A stretch of DNA of 64,000 nucleotides, taken from NCBI RefSeq assembly GCF_000264905.1, contig NW_006763151.1, positions 121,643-185,642 on the forward strand, read 5' to 3'. The notes under the pieces are model-generated. The model made no database searches. It was not told the origin of the DNA and saw only the letters and a list, made by a program, of their open reading frames with translations. Source of the stretch: Stereum hirsutum FP-91666 SS1 (Eukaryota > Basidiomycota > Agaricomycetes > Russulales > Stereaceae). The position numbers and the translations under genes were made by a program. Shown piece after piece: positions 50,900 through 60,936 of this stretch; positions within the stretch are counted from its first letter, which is position 1; the number at the start of each line of letters is the position of its first letter.

Positions 50900-52620
50900 G
50901 AGCATAGAGTATAAGGTGTAGAAGCTTACCGCGGAAACGAGGAACAGCATATCGGATGAGCGGAAGAGACTAACCTCTATGTTCCATTCGCTCTCATGCA
51001 TGCTCTTCACCATGACTCGACCGGTGACGTCTCGTAGAGGACCTTCATATCACACCAATGGTCTTCATGTTGCAGTTTTAATCTTAAAACGGCGTATGCT
51101 CCGACGTGCACATATTCGAGGATCATGCGATTGACTCCGATTTCGATAGTAGGAGGCTTGAGACGCGAAAACACCACGATCATCGAGGAAGAAGCGCAGC
51201 AGGAATGCTTACTCGTTTCGCGCGATGTTGGCCCTCCCGAGATCGATGAAGGAGTCCTTAGGATAGACCAAGGAGTCGAGATATGGCAAACGTGACCCTA
51301 CTAGACAACACCGTATGAACCCAACGCGCCGAGTGAGCGTGATGATCGGTGAAATGAGAGATAGGGCGTGAGATTGAGATGGATCTGTTCATGTTCCATG
51401 TCGTACTTGGAGGTAACAACGATGCGTCAGTTAGACAACTGAGCTCTAGAAAATGATACAAAGAAAGCGTAACCTTCTCGAGCTCAGCATCACCAAAAAT
51501 CAAGAGCGAAAGGAAGAAAACCGGAGTTCGACGAAGCCAATCAGACCAGTCGTTGCAGTTTGGTCGGCGTCTACATGTTGCCCCTGAGCAGAGCGCTTTT
51601 CCAGTCTTCGAACATGAGGTAAGTAAAGGTCTCCGTCGACCCTGAAGTCCGAACATGAATCTCGTTACCACCAGATCCGAGGACCAGATTACAAAACTTG
51701 ACTTTGACAACGTGGGTCTCTGCGGCAACCAATTTGCAACCGCGCGTCTCAACAAGTCGCCGACGGTCCGATACTGTGCCACTGGAGATGAAGCAGAGAT
51801 AGTGTTGCACCGAGGGTCACAATGTGAATGTGGCTGGCGCGCTGTAAACCTTGAGGCTAAGGGAAAGCGGTATATGCAAGACCCTGACAGGGTGGGTCGA
51901 ACGACGAAAAGGTCCACCGCAGGCAAAAGTGGGTCCATATGCGGTGATCGCAGACAGCGACATGGCTGAATTGAATACAGTGAGAGAGAGAGAGAGCGCG
52001 ACCTCATTCATAGACAGTTGGGGGAGGGTTTTTCCGTGGAAGCCAGAGTCTCTGAACCTGCATTCATTGCGCCTTGTCGGCCGTTTCTGAGGCACTGTAA
52101 TACTGATCAGTGGTGGCCTGTGATCAGGGCTAATTCCGAGAGTAAGAAAGGCAGTCGAACTCACTCGTGATACGCAACGAAGACGATATCCAAATGCTGG
52201 ATGTATTCCCTACATGCATGGAAGTATTTCTTGTCGTTGGGATTATACAGTTGCAATCGGGTGACCTCCGTCTCGCCCTGTTAGCAGGGTAGGGTTCGGT
52301 AAGATATTACTCCCCCGTCACAGAGTCCAGTTCTACTCAGAGAGACAAGCATCGCAACGTAGGTTCCTGGTCGGCGGCCACTGTCCAAGCCAACGCTAAG
52401 AACTAAGTAACAATGAAACAGGACGGTTCAAGAGGGATAACCAGTCAATCAATTCCACAAGCGCCATGAAAAAAAGTACGAGTGTGGGTGTACTTCATGC
52501 AATCCGAGCAGAGGCAGGCAGTTCAAGTTCAGCGAAAGGAGCAGAAGTCGAACAAGGTGGACATCGGACACTATCGTCACCATACCCGACCACGTGGATA
52601 CCACGCGATTCTGTTTAGCA
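50900..52620 (-). CDS. Unrecognised multi-exon gene candidate (structure unresolved)
   Basis: Several minus-strand stretches look coding and are bordered by plausible splice sites, but I could not join them all. At 52167-52279, GETEVTRLQLYNPNDKKYFH followed by ACREYIQHLDIVFVAYHE ends in a GTGAGT donor. Around 51571-51810, RLVETRGCKLVAAETHVVKV. Around 51400-51540, LLIFGDAELEK ends at GTTACG and can join YDMEHEQIHLNLTPYLSFH after a 69-nt intron. Around 51213-51290, YPKDSFIDLGRANIARNE ends in a GTAAGC donor. Near 51020-51190, PPTIEIGVNRMILEYVHVGA. No family came to mind. Start, stop and intermediate exons are unknown; it may be a lineage-specific gene or one that is decaying. Confidence 0.35.
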
Positions 52621-52670
52621 CGAGCGTGGTTGCGCCGCGTGGTTGGCTACCAGTCCGGAAACCGTGACAC

Positions 52671-52686
52671 CACTTATACTAGGTCT
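52671..52686. repeat. Target-site duplication, left copy (SINE)
   Basis: CACTTATACTAGGTCT, identical to 53130-53145, abuts the poly(T) end of the SINE. Confidence 0.85.
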
Positions 52687-53129
52687 TTTTTTTTTTTTTT
52701 TGGTGTAACTCCCCCGTAACCAATCGCGAATGGCAGCCGTTACGGGATCAACGTCGATATGCAGGGGTTATCACCCTGCAGATCCAAAGGAGGGAATGCA
52801 TTTATGCACGAACCACCGGCTAGGCCGGCGGAACAGTGTGGGACTCGGAGGGGGCTGGCCAATCATCATTTCGACAACCACGGATGCGCAGGGCAGAGCC
52901 GGTGGGAGTGCGCCGCAAGCGGCAAGCGTTTAAACTTCTCAGGAGCCCCTAACCCCACTACCCACTAAACCCACCTACCAGCGCTGGGTTCGACCTATGA
53001 GAATCTGGAATAAATCACTGTGTGTGAGAATTGAACCAGAGGCCTCGCCACTTGTGCGGATTTACCCACACGTGACTCCCCAGCACGAAGGCATAGAGCA
53101 ACGAGATACCCGCTACACTATGCTGCCGG
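52687..53129 (-). mobile_element. tRNA-derived SINE retroposon
   Basis: The element runs on the minus strand from 53129 to a 3' poly(A) tail seen as 16 T's at 52686-52701. Both sides carry the same 16-bp direct repeat (52671-52686 and 53130-53145), the mark of LINE-type target-primed insertion. Its 5' end resembles a tRNA: CCGGCAGCATAGTGTAGCGG holds an A box (TAGTGTAGCGGG at 53109-53120), and GGTTCAATTCTC at 53026-53037 is a B box. The boxes are about 71 bp apart, wider than in most tRNA genes. The remaining 320 nt is the non-tRNA body, with no reading frame of note. The perfect duplication suggests a recent insertion. Confidence 0.87.
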
Positions 53130-53145
53130 CACTTATACTAGGTCT
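53130..53145. repeat. Target-site duplication, right copy (SINE)
   Basis: CACTTATACTAGGTCT, identical to 52671-52686, directly at the 5' end of the minus-oriented SINE and 60 nt upstream of the SRAP gene start. Confidence 0.85.
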
Positions 53146-53204
53146 CATCGATCTCATCAACGATCCGACTTGTACACTGGCAGTGGAAGGCTTGTTCGTC
53201 TGAG

Positions 53205-55244
53205 ATGTGTGGTAGATTTTCTTTGGCCCTGCGGGTAAGTCCTCATACCTTCTCTGGCGAGCTCGCGAGGAGCAAAGTTCCGAATTGACTCACTTTGGTG
53301 TTATGACTAGCATCAAGAAATCCAACAACTTCTAGTAGGCCATCCTGACCTTCATGTGGGAGAATGGATCAATCGGGATCGTTTCATACCCAGATATAAT
53401 GTGGCTCCGCACACTTTAAATTATGCTCCTGTACTTCGCCGCGCCGAGCCCATTCGCGACAACCCGTTTGAAGGACCTTCTGACTACTTGGTCTTGCACA
53501 CGATGAAATGGGGCTTGATTCCTCACTGGAATAAGAGTGCGGCTTCGGACTCGAAGGCCATTAACGTGAGATCGGAGAATCTGGTTGAGGGAAGCAGTCA
53601 GTGGGTAAAGATCAAGGGTAAGAGGAGATGTGCTGTCGTCGCGCAAGGGTATGTGTTGCGAAAGGCACCACCGTACAACGAGAGTGACGCACCTGTTTTC
53701 TACGAATGGCAGAAGAAGGGAAAGGAACGAGTCCCTCACTTCACCCGTGCGAAAGATAATAGGTTACTTCTTTTTGCTGGCTTATACGACGATGTCATCT
53801 TGGAGGGTCAGACGAATCCGCTATGGACCTTCACGATCGTGACCACAGTAGCGAATAAGGAGTTCGAATGGTTACACGATCGCCAACCAGTGATTCTTTC
53901 TTCAGACAGCGATGTCAAACTTTGGCTTGATACGTCCTCTCAAAGATGGACAAAAGAGCTGAACAAGCTTCTTGATCCGCACGTAGACTTTAAATGTCCT
54001 CTAGAATGGTAGCTTTTCCCTATCCTTAGGTCTTCCGTTGATTAAACGTCTTCTTTTAGTTATCCAGTTCCAAACGAAGTCTCCACGATAGGCACAGAAT
54101 CTTCGAGTTTCATCGAGCCTATATCGCAACGCAAGGACGGGATACTAGCCATGTTCTCAAAACATCCGCCGCCCTCGCATGTACCACAGTCTCCGTCGTC
54201 TTCCGGATCGAGACGGCCCATCCGCCCCTCTTCCACTTCTCTGGGTCAGACAAAGCGCAAAGACCGTAGCGCTCATGTTGCCTCGAAGACGAAGAAGAAG
54301 CAAAGAACTCATCGTGATGATGCCGAAGAGCGCCACCCCGCCAAAGGGAAGAAACGTTCAGCAGCTGTTGTACCACGGAACGAAGATGATGAGGATTACA
54401 GTGACATAGAGATCATATCACCACCGCCTGAGCGCGAGGTAGGTTTCTATAAGCATCCTATAGCATCGGGTTCCACGTGGATATTGACCACTGGTAGGAC
54501 TTTGTGCGCCCCGCACCATCTCCGCCAGGGGGAAGCGTGGCACCTGAGCCCGAAAGTCAGGTAGGTAAGATTGACAGACTTGTATCTATCTCATTCACTC
54601 GAACTAAAACATGTGGCATTGCTATATCCATGGTTGCGATATACATCTTCGCCCGAAGAAGAACTCGGGTTGGATCCCCCAAGATCGCCGACTGAGCAGG
54701 TATAACACCGCCCTCACTGCTCCATTTTCCTCGTTCGTTGCTCATATACAATGCATCTGTGTGATACCTATGTTTGTATCGTATAGTTAAAGTTTCCACA
54801 TCCCGAAGACCGCGCCGTTAATGATACTAGCCCGGACAAACCCCAAGTGCGCACTTTCATCTTTTCTTTCTAGATTCAGACTGAAGCTACACGTCAGTCT
54901 TCGGTAAGAGAGAGCCCTAAGAAAGAGGACATCAAGCCGTTTTCGCAGGTATATAGCTTTCGTTAGGGTTTTCGTATTTCAGTTGGACTAACAACACATC
55001 TGTCCCTCCCGTATCTTTTGACAGCCTCACGCACCCTCCAGAATCAAGGTACTACATATTATTCATTGCTCTGAATACATATACTTTACTCACAGGTACG
55101 GAGCTGTAGGAAGAAGAGAAAGCCTCTCCACAGTCGGGAAGGATCAAGGTCGAACCGAAAACCGAAGACAACCCATCCGGAAATGCACTCCTTCCGAACT
55201 TCAAGAAAGAGAGTACCAAATCAGAAAGTGGACAACACCTCTGA
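53205..55244 (+). CDS. SRAP-domain protein (HMCES/YedK family)
   Basis: HMCES crosslinks to abasic sites in single-stranded DNA through Cys2 and shields them during replication. Exon 1 (53205-53234) encodes MCGRFSLALR, so Met removal exposes catalytic Cys2. Exon 2 (53311-54008) has RYNVAP (Asn40), MKWGLIPHW, the SRAP core with FYEWQKKG (Glu), and WLHDRQPVIL (His). Exon 3 (54060-54438) follows an intron that removes an immediate TAG; it encodes YPVPNEVSTIG, then a disordered basic tail (KRKDRSAHVASKTKKKQR) and acidic DYSDIEIISPPPE. Exon 4 is 54498-54560. Later short exons (FPHPEDRAVNDTSPDKPQ near 54788-54845; IKVEPKTEDNPSGNALLPNF to a TGA at 55242-55244) look real, but one junction near 54620-54700 is unresolved, so the end is approximate. 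The acidic SDIEII-like motif could bind SUMO. Confidence 0.82.
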
Positions 55245-56643
55245 CATCGCTCGATGGTCGGCAGACACGAAGACGCAGAGGGCTATCCTTGCGCATCGGA
55301 TCCTGAACTCGACTTCACAACTTACGTCTGCGCCTAATAGTTCTGTGAACGGAAATAGAGGCAACGGAGGTGAAGAGAAGAAGGGCCTAACAATATCTTC
55401 TGGTGCCGCCAAATAACTGACCACCCGTCCTCCCGCTTATCACAAATTTTTGATTGACCCAAAATCACACCAGCCACTTCCACCACTCAACCCTACGTCA
55501 CATCCACATTTTCTCTGGAATATATCCCGTATATATCGTCATTCGGTATATTTTGGACAAACTTGTCTTGTGCATGATCATGAGGAAGGAGGTCATCAAA
55601 TTTATCGTATCGAAGGCGCCAAGGCACGGAGGATCGTCCGTTCCTTTCGCTTTGATCGTCCTTTCCTTTCGACTGAATCCTACTTTCGTGTCTTCATCGG
55701 CCATCTGAAAGAAGATTGCCATTCTACGGGTTAGGATAGTAGATGATCCACAAACTCCGGAAGATTCTCCGACCCGAAGCTCGTCACATCGTCGCTACTA
55801 AAGTTCACTTAGACGTCATATTCGCCAAGGGACGCCCTGATCATCCTTTGTCCACGCAATCCTATTCCAGTCGACCGCATGACACAATCGCAGGCTTGAG
55901 GATGCGCGACAGACAAAGGAGACGATGGCGGCGTCCTACCATCGAAACGGTATCATGTTGTTTCCCACCCCTGCTATGCTTCATTTCCTCGCATTACGCG
56001 CTCGGTCCTACAGCAAACATCACTCGTCTTAGAGCGTCGATACTCTCCCACAGACAGACCGTTAGTGTTGAAGATTGGTCGTTCAACGTGTCCAGAGCAT
56101 CAAATACTCCTCTCACACAGACGGCAACCCGTCAACCAGCAATCAGTCAGAGAGATCAGACAAACTCGTGTACTCGATTGTCATACCATTCGAAGGATGG
56201 AGGAAAACGCTCGAGTCTGAATCGGCAGATGCATTAGACGTACAACTTGGGAAACTGATATGCGTGCGTGCGTGCAGGGGATTGACGAGAGAGGTGGAGG
56301 GCGATGCAAACGAAGACATAAAAACTAAAAAAAAAAGAGGTGCAAACAGTGAGGCGGGCAAGAAAGAGAAAAAAATGAGATGCAAGACAGGTCACAGAAA
56401 GACATGGAGGAGAGATGAGATGGAGGAGACAAGAAAAAAATGATTGAGCGACAGACACTACAAGTAACGCAAACAGAGTATGAAAGACGGGACGAGCATT
56501 GCAAGGAGCATCATGGACACGATTAACAGCACATCGACATATCGTCCAAACTAGTCGTACGGGCAACCGGAACAGGAAAAACAGACTCAGACTCAGAGCA
56601 ATAAGAGAAAGCGAAACCCAGCTTTTATGCAGTCATCAACCGA
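55245..56643. other. Intergenic spacer between convergent SRAP and Def1-like genes
   Basis: 1.4 kb with the two 3' ends. The SRAP reading could extend to 55416 in another frame. The purine-rich plus strand near 56280-56450 is the 3' UTR of the Def1-like gene read antisense. No other gene. Confidence 0.55.
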
Positions 56644-59600
56644 TCACTGCCAATACCCCGCCCTAGGCTGGTAACCATAGAATGGAGAACCCCCGTCCGA
56701 AGCGCCCTGCTGGTGTTGGTACCCCATCTGGTGATGAGCAGCCGGACCCTGATGCTGCTGGTGGGTGTTCTGTCCACCCTGGGCACCCTGTACCTGTCCG
56801 GCAAACCTCCCCGCTCCATAGAACCCTCCACCAGCAGCACCAGGCTGCTGAGGCTGCTGTCCGCCCCTGCCCTGCGGGCCACCGGCCTGTCCGACACCGC
56901 CCATGCCGGCAGCACTGCCAATCCCGCTTCCGCCCATACCAGCACCTCCAGCACCCTGACCGACACCAACGCCGACGTCCTTGACGCCCTGTCCACCACC
57001 GTACGACTTGTACGCGTTCTCGGGCGAAGCACCACCTGCTGCCTGCCCTCTTCCGAGCGCCTGTCCAGGGGCCGACGCACCGGCACTAGCACCCGCGCCT
57101 CCACCTACGCCACCGGCACCTCCAGCGCCACCCATGAATCCTTGCATAGCCTGCGCGCCATACAACTGCTTCCCATAGTCACCGCCGGGCAAGCCACTTC
57201 CCGCCTGTCCGTGTCCGTGTTGGTGCGCTTGTGGGTGTCCATATCCAGCGCCAATATCCTCGTAGCTCTGCTGCTGCTGCGTAAGATATCCACCATAGGG
57301 GTTGCTCTGGGCACCGACGCTAACGGCGCTCGGGCCCTGTTTCTGGGCGGGAGAAGGTGCGGAGCCAGGGCCTCCGGGAGGACCACCAGCGGGGAAAATG
57401 GGGTACTTGACGAATGCAGGCTGAGGCGCAATGTTGTACTGTCCGTAGTTGTAGGCCGAGGGGTAGCCGTAGCTGGTGGGGTAAGGAGACTGGTGGTAGT
57501 AGGGGTTCATGGGAGGAGGAGCTCCATAGGATTGAGGAGGGCCTTGAGAGCCAGGTTGAGACTGGGCGGCAGCGGATGCGGTCGCGGCGGCGGACTGAGG
57601 GTGCTGCGACGAGGCAGTGGAAGCAGGTGGGAGACCAGCAGAGGGCGGGTTGCTCTGTTGTTGGAGGCCTGGAAGACTCTTGACGTCGTCGTGCAAAACA
57701 CCACGCTGGCTGAAACCAGACTGCTGCTGACCATACGAGTCGTAGAAACCCTGATCAATACCACAATATGTGAGCACTACGCCCTTTACATCAAGAAGAA
57801 AAACACAGACAACACTTACCCTCTGGTTGTCATAGCCATAGTCCGCACCTCCATACCCACCCAGATGCGATCCCTGACTCTGGTGGACTTGTCCACCCAA
57901 CTGTCCAAACGCGCCATACGTGCCCTCTTGCCCCTGACCCGCCGGCGGCGTCGCAGTATGGAAGTACGGAGGTTCGGTCTGTCTCTGGTAGTACGGATGC
58001 TGGCTGGCCATCGTCTGCTGTTGAGGCTGAGGCTGTTGAGTATGAGCCAAGTGCGGCGAGTGCTGGACTTGGTTCTGCGAGGGGTCGAGATGCGTAGGGA
58101 GACCGTGCTGGGTGTATTGATTGTGGAGCTGCTGTTGCTGCTGCGGCTGGATGTGAGATTGAGCAGGAGTCTGGTGCTGCTGCGGTTGTTGAGGTTGAGG
58201 AGCCTGCTGTTGTTGGTGGTGCCCACCGAGGGATTGGGGAGAGTGGGTGGGTTGCTGTTGTTGCTGCTGCTGATACATAGTAATAGGTGAAGGAATAGCA
58301 GCCGGAGATGGCAACGAAGGAGGTTGGGAAGGGATGTTGGGATGTGTGATGGAGGATTGGAGATTGGAGTGCGACGAAAGGGACTGGGAGAACATGGTCG
58401 GAGCTGAATGAAGCGATGCTTGAACGGAGGGAGAAACAGAGGGAGCAGGGACGGAGGGTTCTGGTGGCGAGACGAGGGCAGCAGCTTGGGGAGGGAGTTG
58501 TTGGGGTTCGGGGACGGCGGCGGGAGCGACGGGCGACTCTGCGGGTTGAGGAGCTGGCTCGGGAGCAGGTGTTGGCTCGCTGGAGGAAAAAGAACAATTT
58601 AAGTCAAAAAAAAAAACCCCACCAAAATGAGATATGGCACGCTTACGGTTGCGAGTCCAAGTCTTCGCCACCAAGGCTGAGACTGCCGAATTGCATACCT
58701 ATCTTCTCGAGTCCAGCGCCGAAGTTGTTGGGCATGATGACGGGCTGATCTGTGTTCTTGAACCTTGCACTGTGCCTGTGAGCAGCAGACGTCGGTCGGA
58801 TCTGCACGGCGGGCGCAATATGCTTCGCCACAGGCTCCGGCTCCTTCGGCGTTGGCTGGGCAGGGGCCGGTGGCTCAACTGGTGCGGGCTCGGGAGCAGG
58901 TGTAGGTTCGACTTCTGGTTGGAAGTCCTCTTCCTTGACGTGTACCTCTTCGACAGGCTCGGGCTCGGCGGAGGTGGCCCATGGTTCGGTGGCGGTGATG
59001 GAGGGTTTTGTCTGGGGTTCGTCGTCCCAGGAGGGAGGTTGATCAGCAGTTGTGGGTTCTTCCCATCCGTTCTCTTGTGGCTGTTCGGGGGATACTTCGG
59101 GTTGAAGTTCTGGCTCGGGTTCGGGAGGAGGTGTAGGTTCTTGCGTAGGAGCGGGTGCAGGTGCAGCGGGTTGAGGGGCAGGAGGCGGTACAACAGGAGC
59201 GGGTGTAGGAGCGGGTTTTTCTGGGGCGCTAAACATCGCAGAAAAGTCTATGTTAAGACCAAAACGAGCAGAAAAGCAGAGAAAACGTGCGCACCGTGCG
59301 ATTTGAGCCCAAGACAGCTTCGACGTTGCCGGTGTCTTGGCTGCAGGTTTGGGAGCGAGTGACTTTGACTGCACGGAGGGGCTGGCGGCAGCTGAACCGT
59401 TCACCGTCGTGTCTGCACCCCAAGCAGAGGCAGAAGGTGTTTCTGCCCAGTTGGTCGAGGGCGCTTTCGTCGTCTCTGTCTCTGTCGCCGATGCCCAGCC
59501 CGGACCTTCCTGGTCTGGAGCAGAGTCACCCCAAGCAGGAGCGGGAGTGGCGTCCGGCGTGACGCCGTTTGTGCCGTTCTGGGTGGGAGCGTCGGAAGTA

Positions 59601-60154
59601 GACTGTTGTGCGGCGGCAGGAGCGGGGGCGGGAGCGTGTTGGGCACGCGGAATAGAGTCGCGATGGCCACCGCGTGCGCCAAAGCCGCGCCCTCCAGCGG
59701 CCCCACCGCGTCCAGGACCGCCTCTGCCGCCACGACCGCCTCGGGCACCCCTCGAGCCGCCGCGCTCAGTAGTTGAGAGGGAGTCCTTCGAGGCATGCCC
59801 CGGTGCTTTCTTGTCCTTTTTGCGAGTGACGGCGCCCCATTGCTCTACTTGGCCTGGAAAAGAGTTGAAAAGGCCTGCAACAGACGGTAAAAAGACGGCA
59901 GCACGTACCCTCTGTTATCCTCGTCGCTGCTACTTGTACATCTCCTCCGACTTCGGTGAGGACAGATTGAAGGTCTGGCGGCAACGTAAGTGGCTATGCG
60001 TGCAAGTAAAAAGGCGCAGACGCGTACCTTCGTTGGACCAAGAGGGGAAAAGCTCCTGGAGCGTGTTCACTTGCGTCTTGTACTTTGCGTCTGGCACAGC
60101 GCTGTCGTTTGGCTGCTGGCTCCTGCGGAAGTTTGAGGACTGGTAGGAAGTCAT
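56644..60154 (-). CDS. Def1-like CUE-domain, glutamine-rich protein
   Basis: Six exons in transcript order: 60028-60154, 59909-59974, 59295-59853, 58647-59228, 57820-58579, 56644-57750; 3201 nt, 1066 aa. The N-terminal CUE domain (TQVNTLQELFPSWSNEDLQS, then VLTEVGGDVQVAATRITEGQ) binds ubiquitin. Next come an RGG-type box (GARGGRGGRGGPGRGG), a Pro/Glu/Ala-rich stretch, a long Q/H/P-rich region (MYQQQQQQQP) and a Gly-rich end. This order matches yeast Def1, which recruits the Elongin-Cullin ligase to stalled RNA polymerase II; processed Def1 lacking its Q-rich C-terminus enters the nucleus. Repeat tracts are prone to length change. Low-complexity tails make orthology less certain than the CUE assignment. 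Confidence 0.8.
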
Positions 60155-60936
60155 CGCGGCGGCTGTTCGGTGGGGGTTCGATTGACCGTCGTCGTCCCCT
60201 TTCCGCTCGGACGACATCCAGGCGGACTTTCAATTCGCACGCGTGGCGGTACCCGCGCGTCAAGGCCACCGCCATCATCTCAACATCCTTCCTCGATATT
60301 CCCTGCTCTGCTCGCCGTGAACATTCTTATTTGTTCAATGTGCAGGCAGCTATCGTTACGACACTAGCCGACTACAAATTACCGTCCACGGGACTCTTGT
60401 TTCACTCGGAAGGACGTGCACATGTGAAATCGCAGACGCCACATTTCACAACGATGAACACATGGTGATATTACAGTGTATGCGAGACAGAGAAACAGTG
60501 ACGGGACGCGGGCGTCATAAATAATGAGAGTAAGCGAAAAAAGAATCAGTTCAAAAGAGAGGCAGACTCGATGCGAGAGAAGAGGTATAGTCGCGAGTAG
60601 TGGCACGTCCGACGCGAGAAGAAAAAAGGGTCAGCTGGAAAAGTAAAGGTAATAATTGAGTTCAAGCAAAAGAGAGAGACCAGTCAATCGAGCCAGAAGT
60701 AACACGAGCGCGTGAACGAAAAGGAGACGAGCAAAGTCCAAACGAGTGGGAAGTACGAAGTGGTATCAGAAGGTAGACCAGCCCTAGCCAAGTAAATAAA
60801 CGACAAAAGGAACGTGGATGTGACCAGAACGGACCAAAAATAAACACAACCAGTCCACAATGAGAGTGAAAAGCACCGACGACAAGTCCGCTCGAACACA
60901 CACAACAACACATGCAGGTATACGCCCCCCGCCCTC
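60155..60936. other. Intergenic spacer between Def1-like and phosphatase genes
   Basis: 0.8 kb with the Def1-like promoter (minus strand reads upstream to the right) and the 3' UTR of the phosphatase. No gene was seen. Confidence 0.55.

Noticed and set aside
56713..58290. 525-codon open frame on the plus strand
   Set aside because: It is antisense to the Q/G-rich exons of the Def1-like gene; its Leu/Arg/Val-only composition is the mirror of CAG/GGC repeats.
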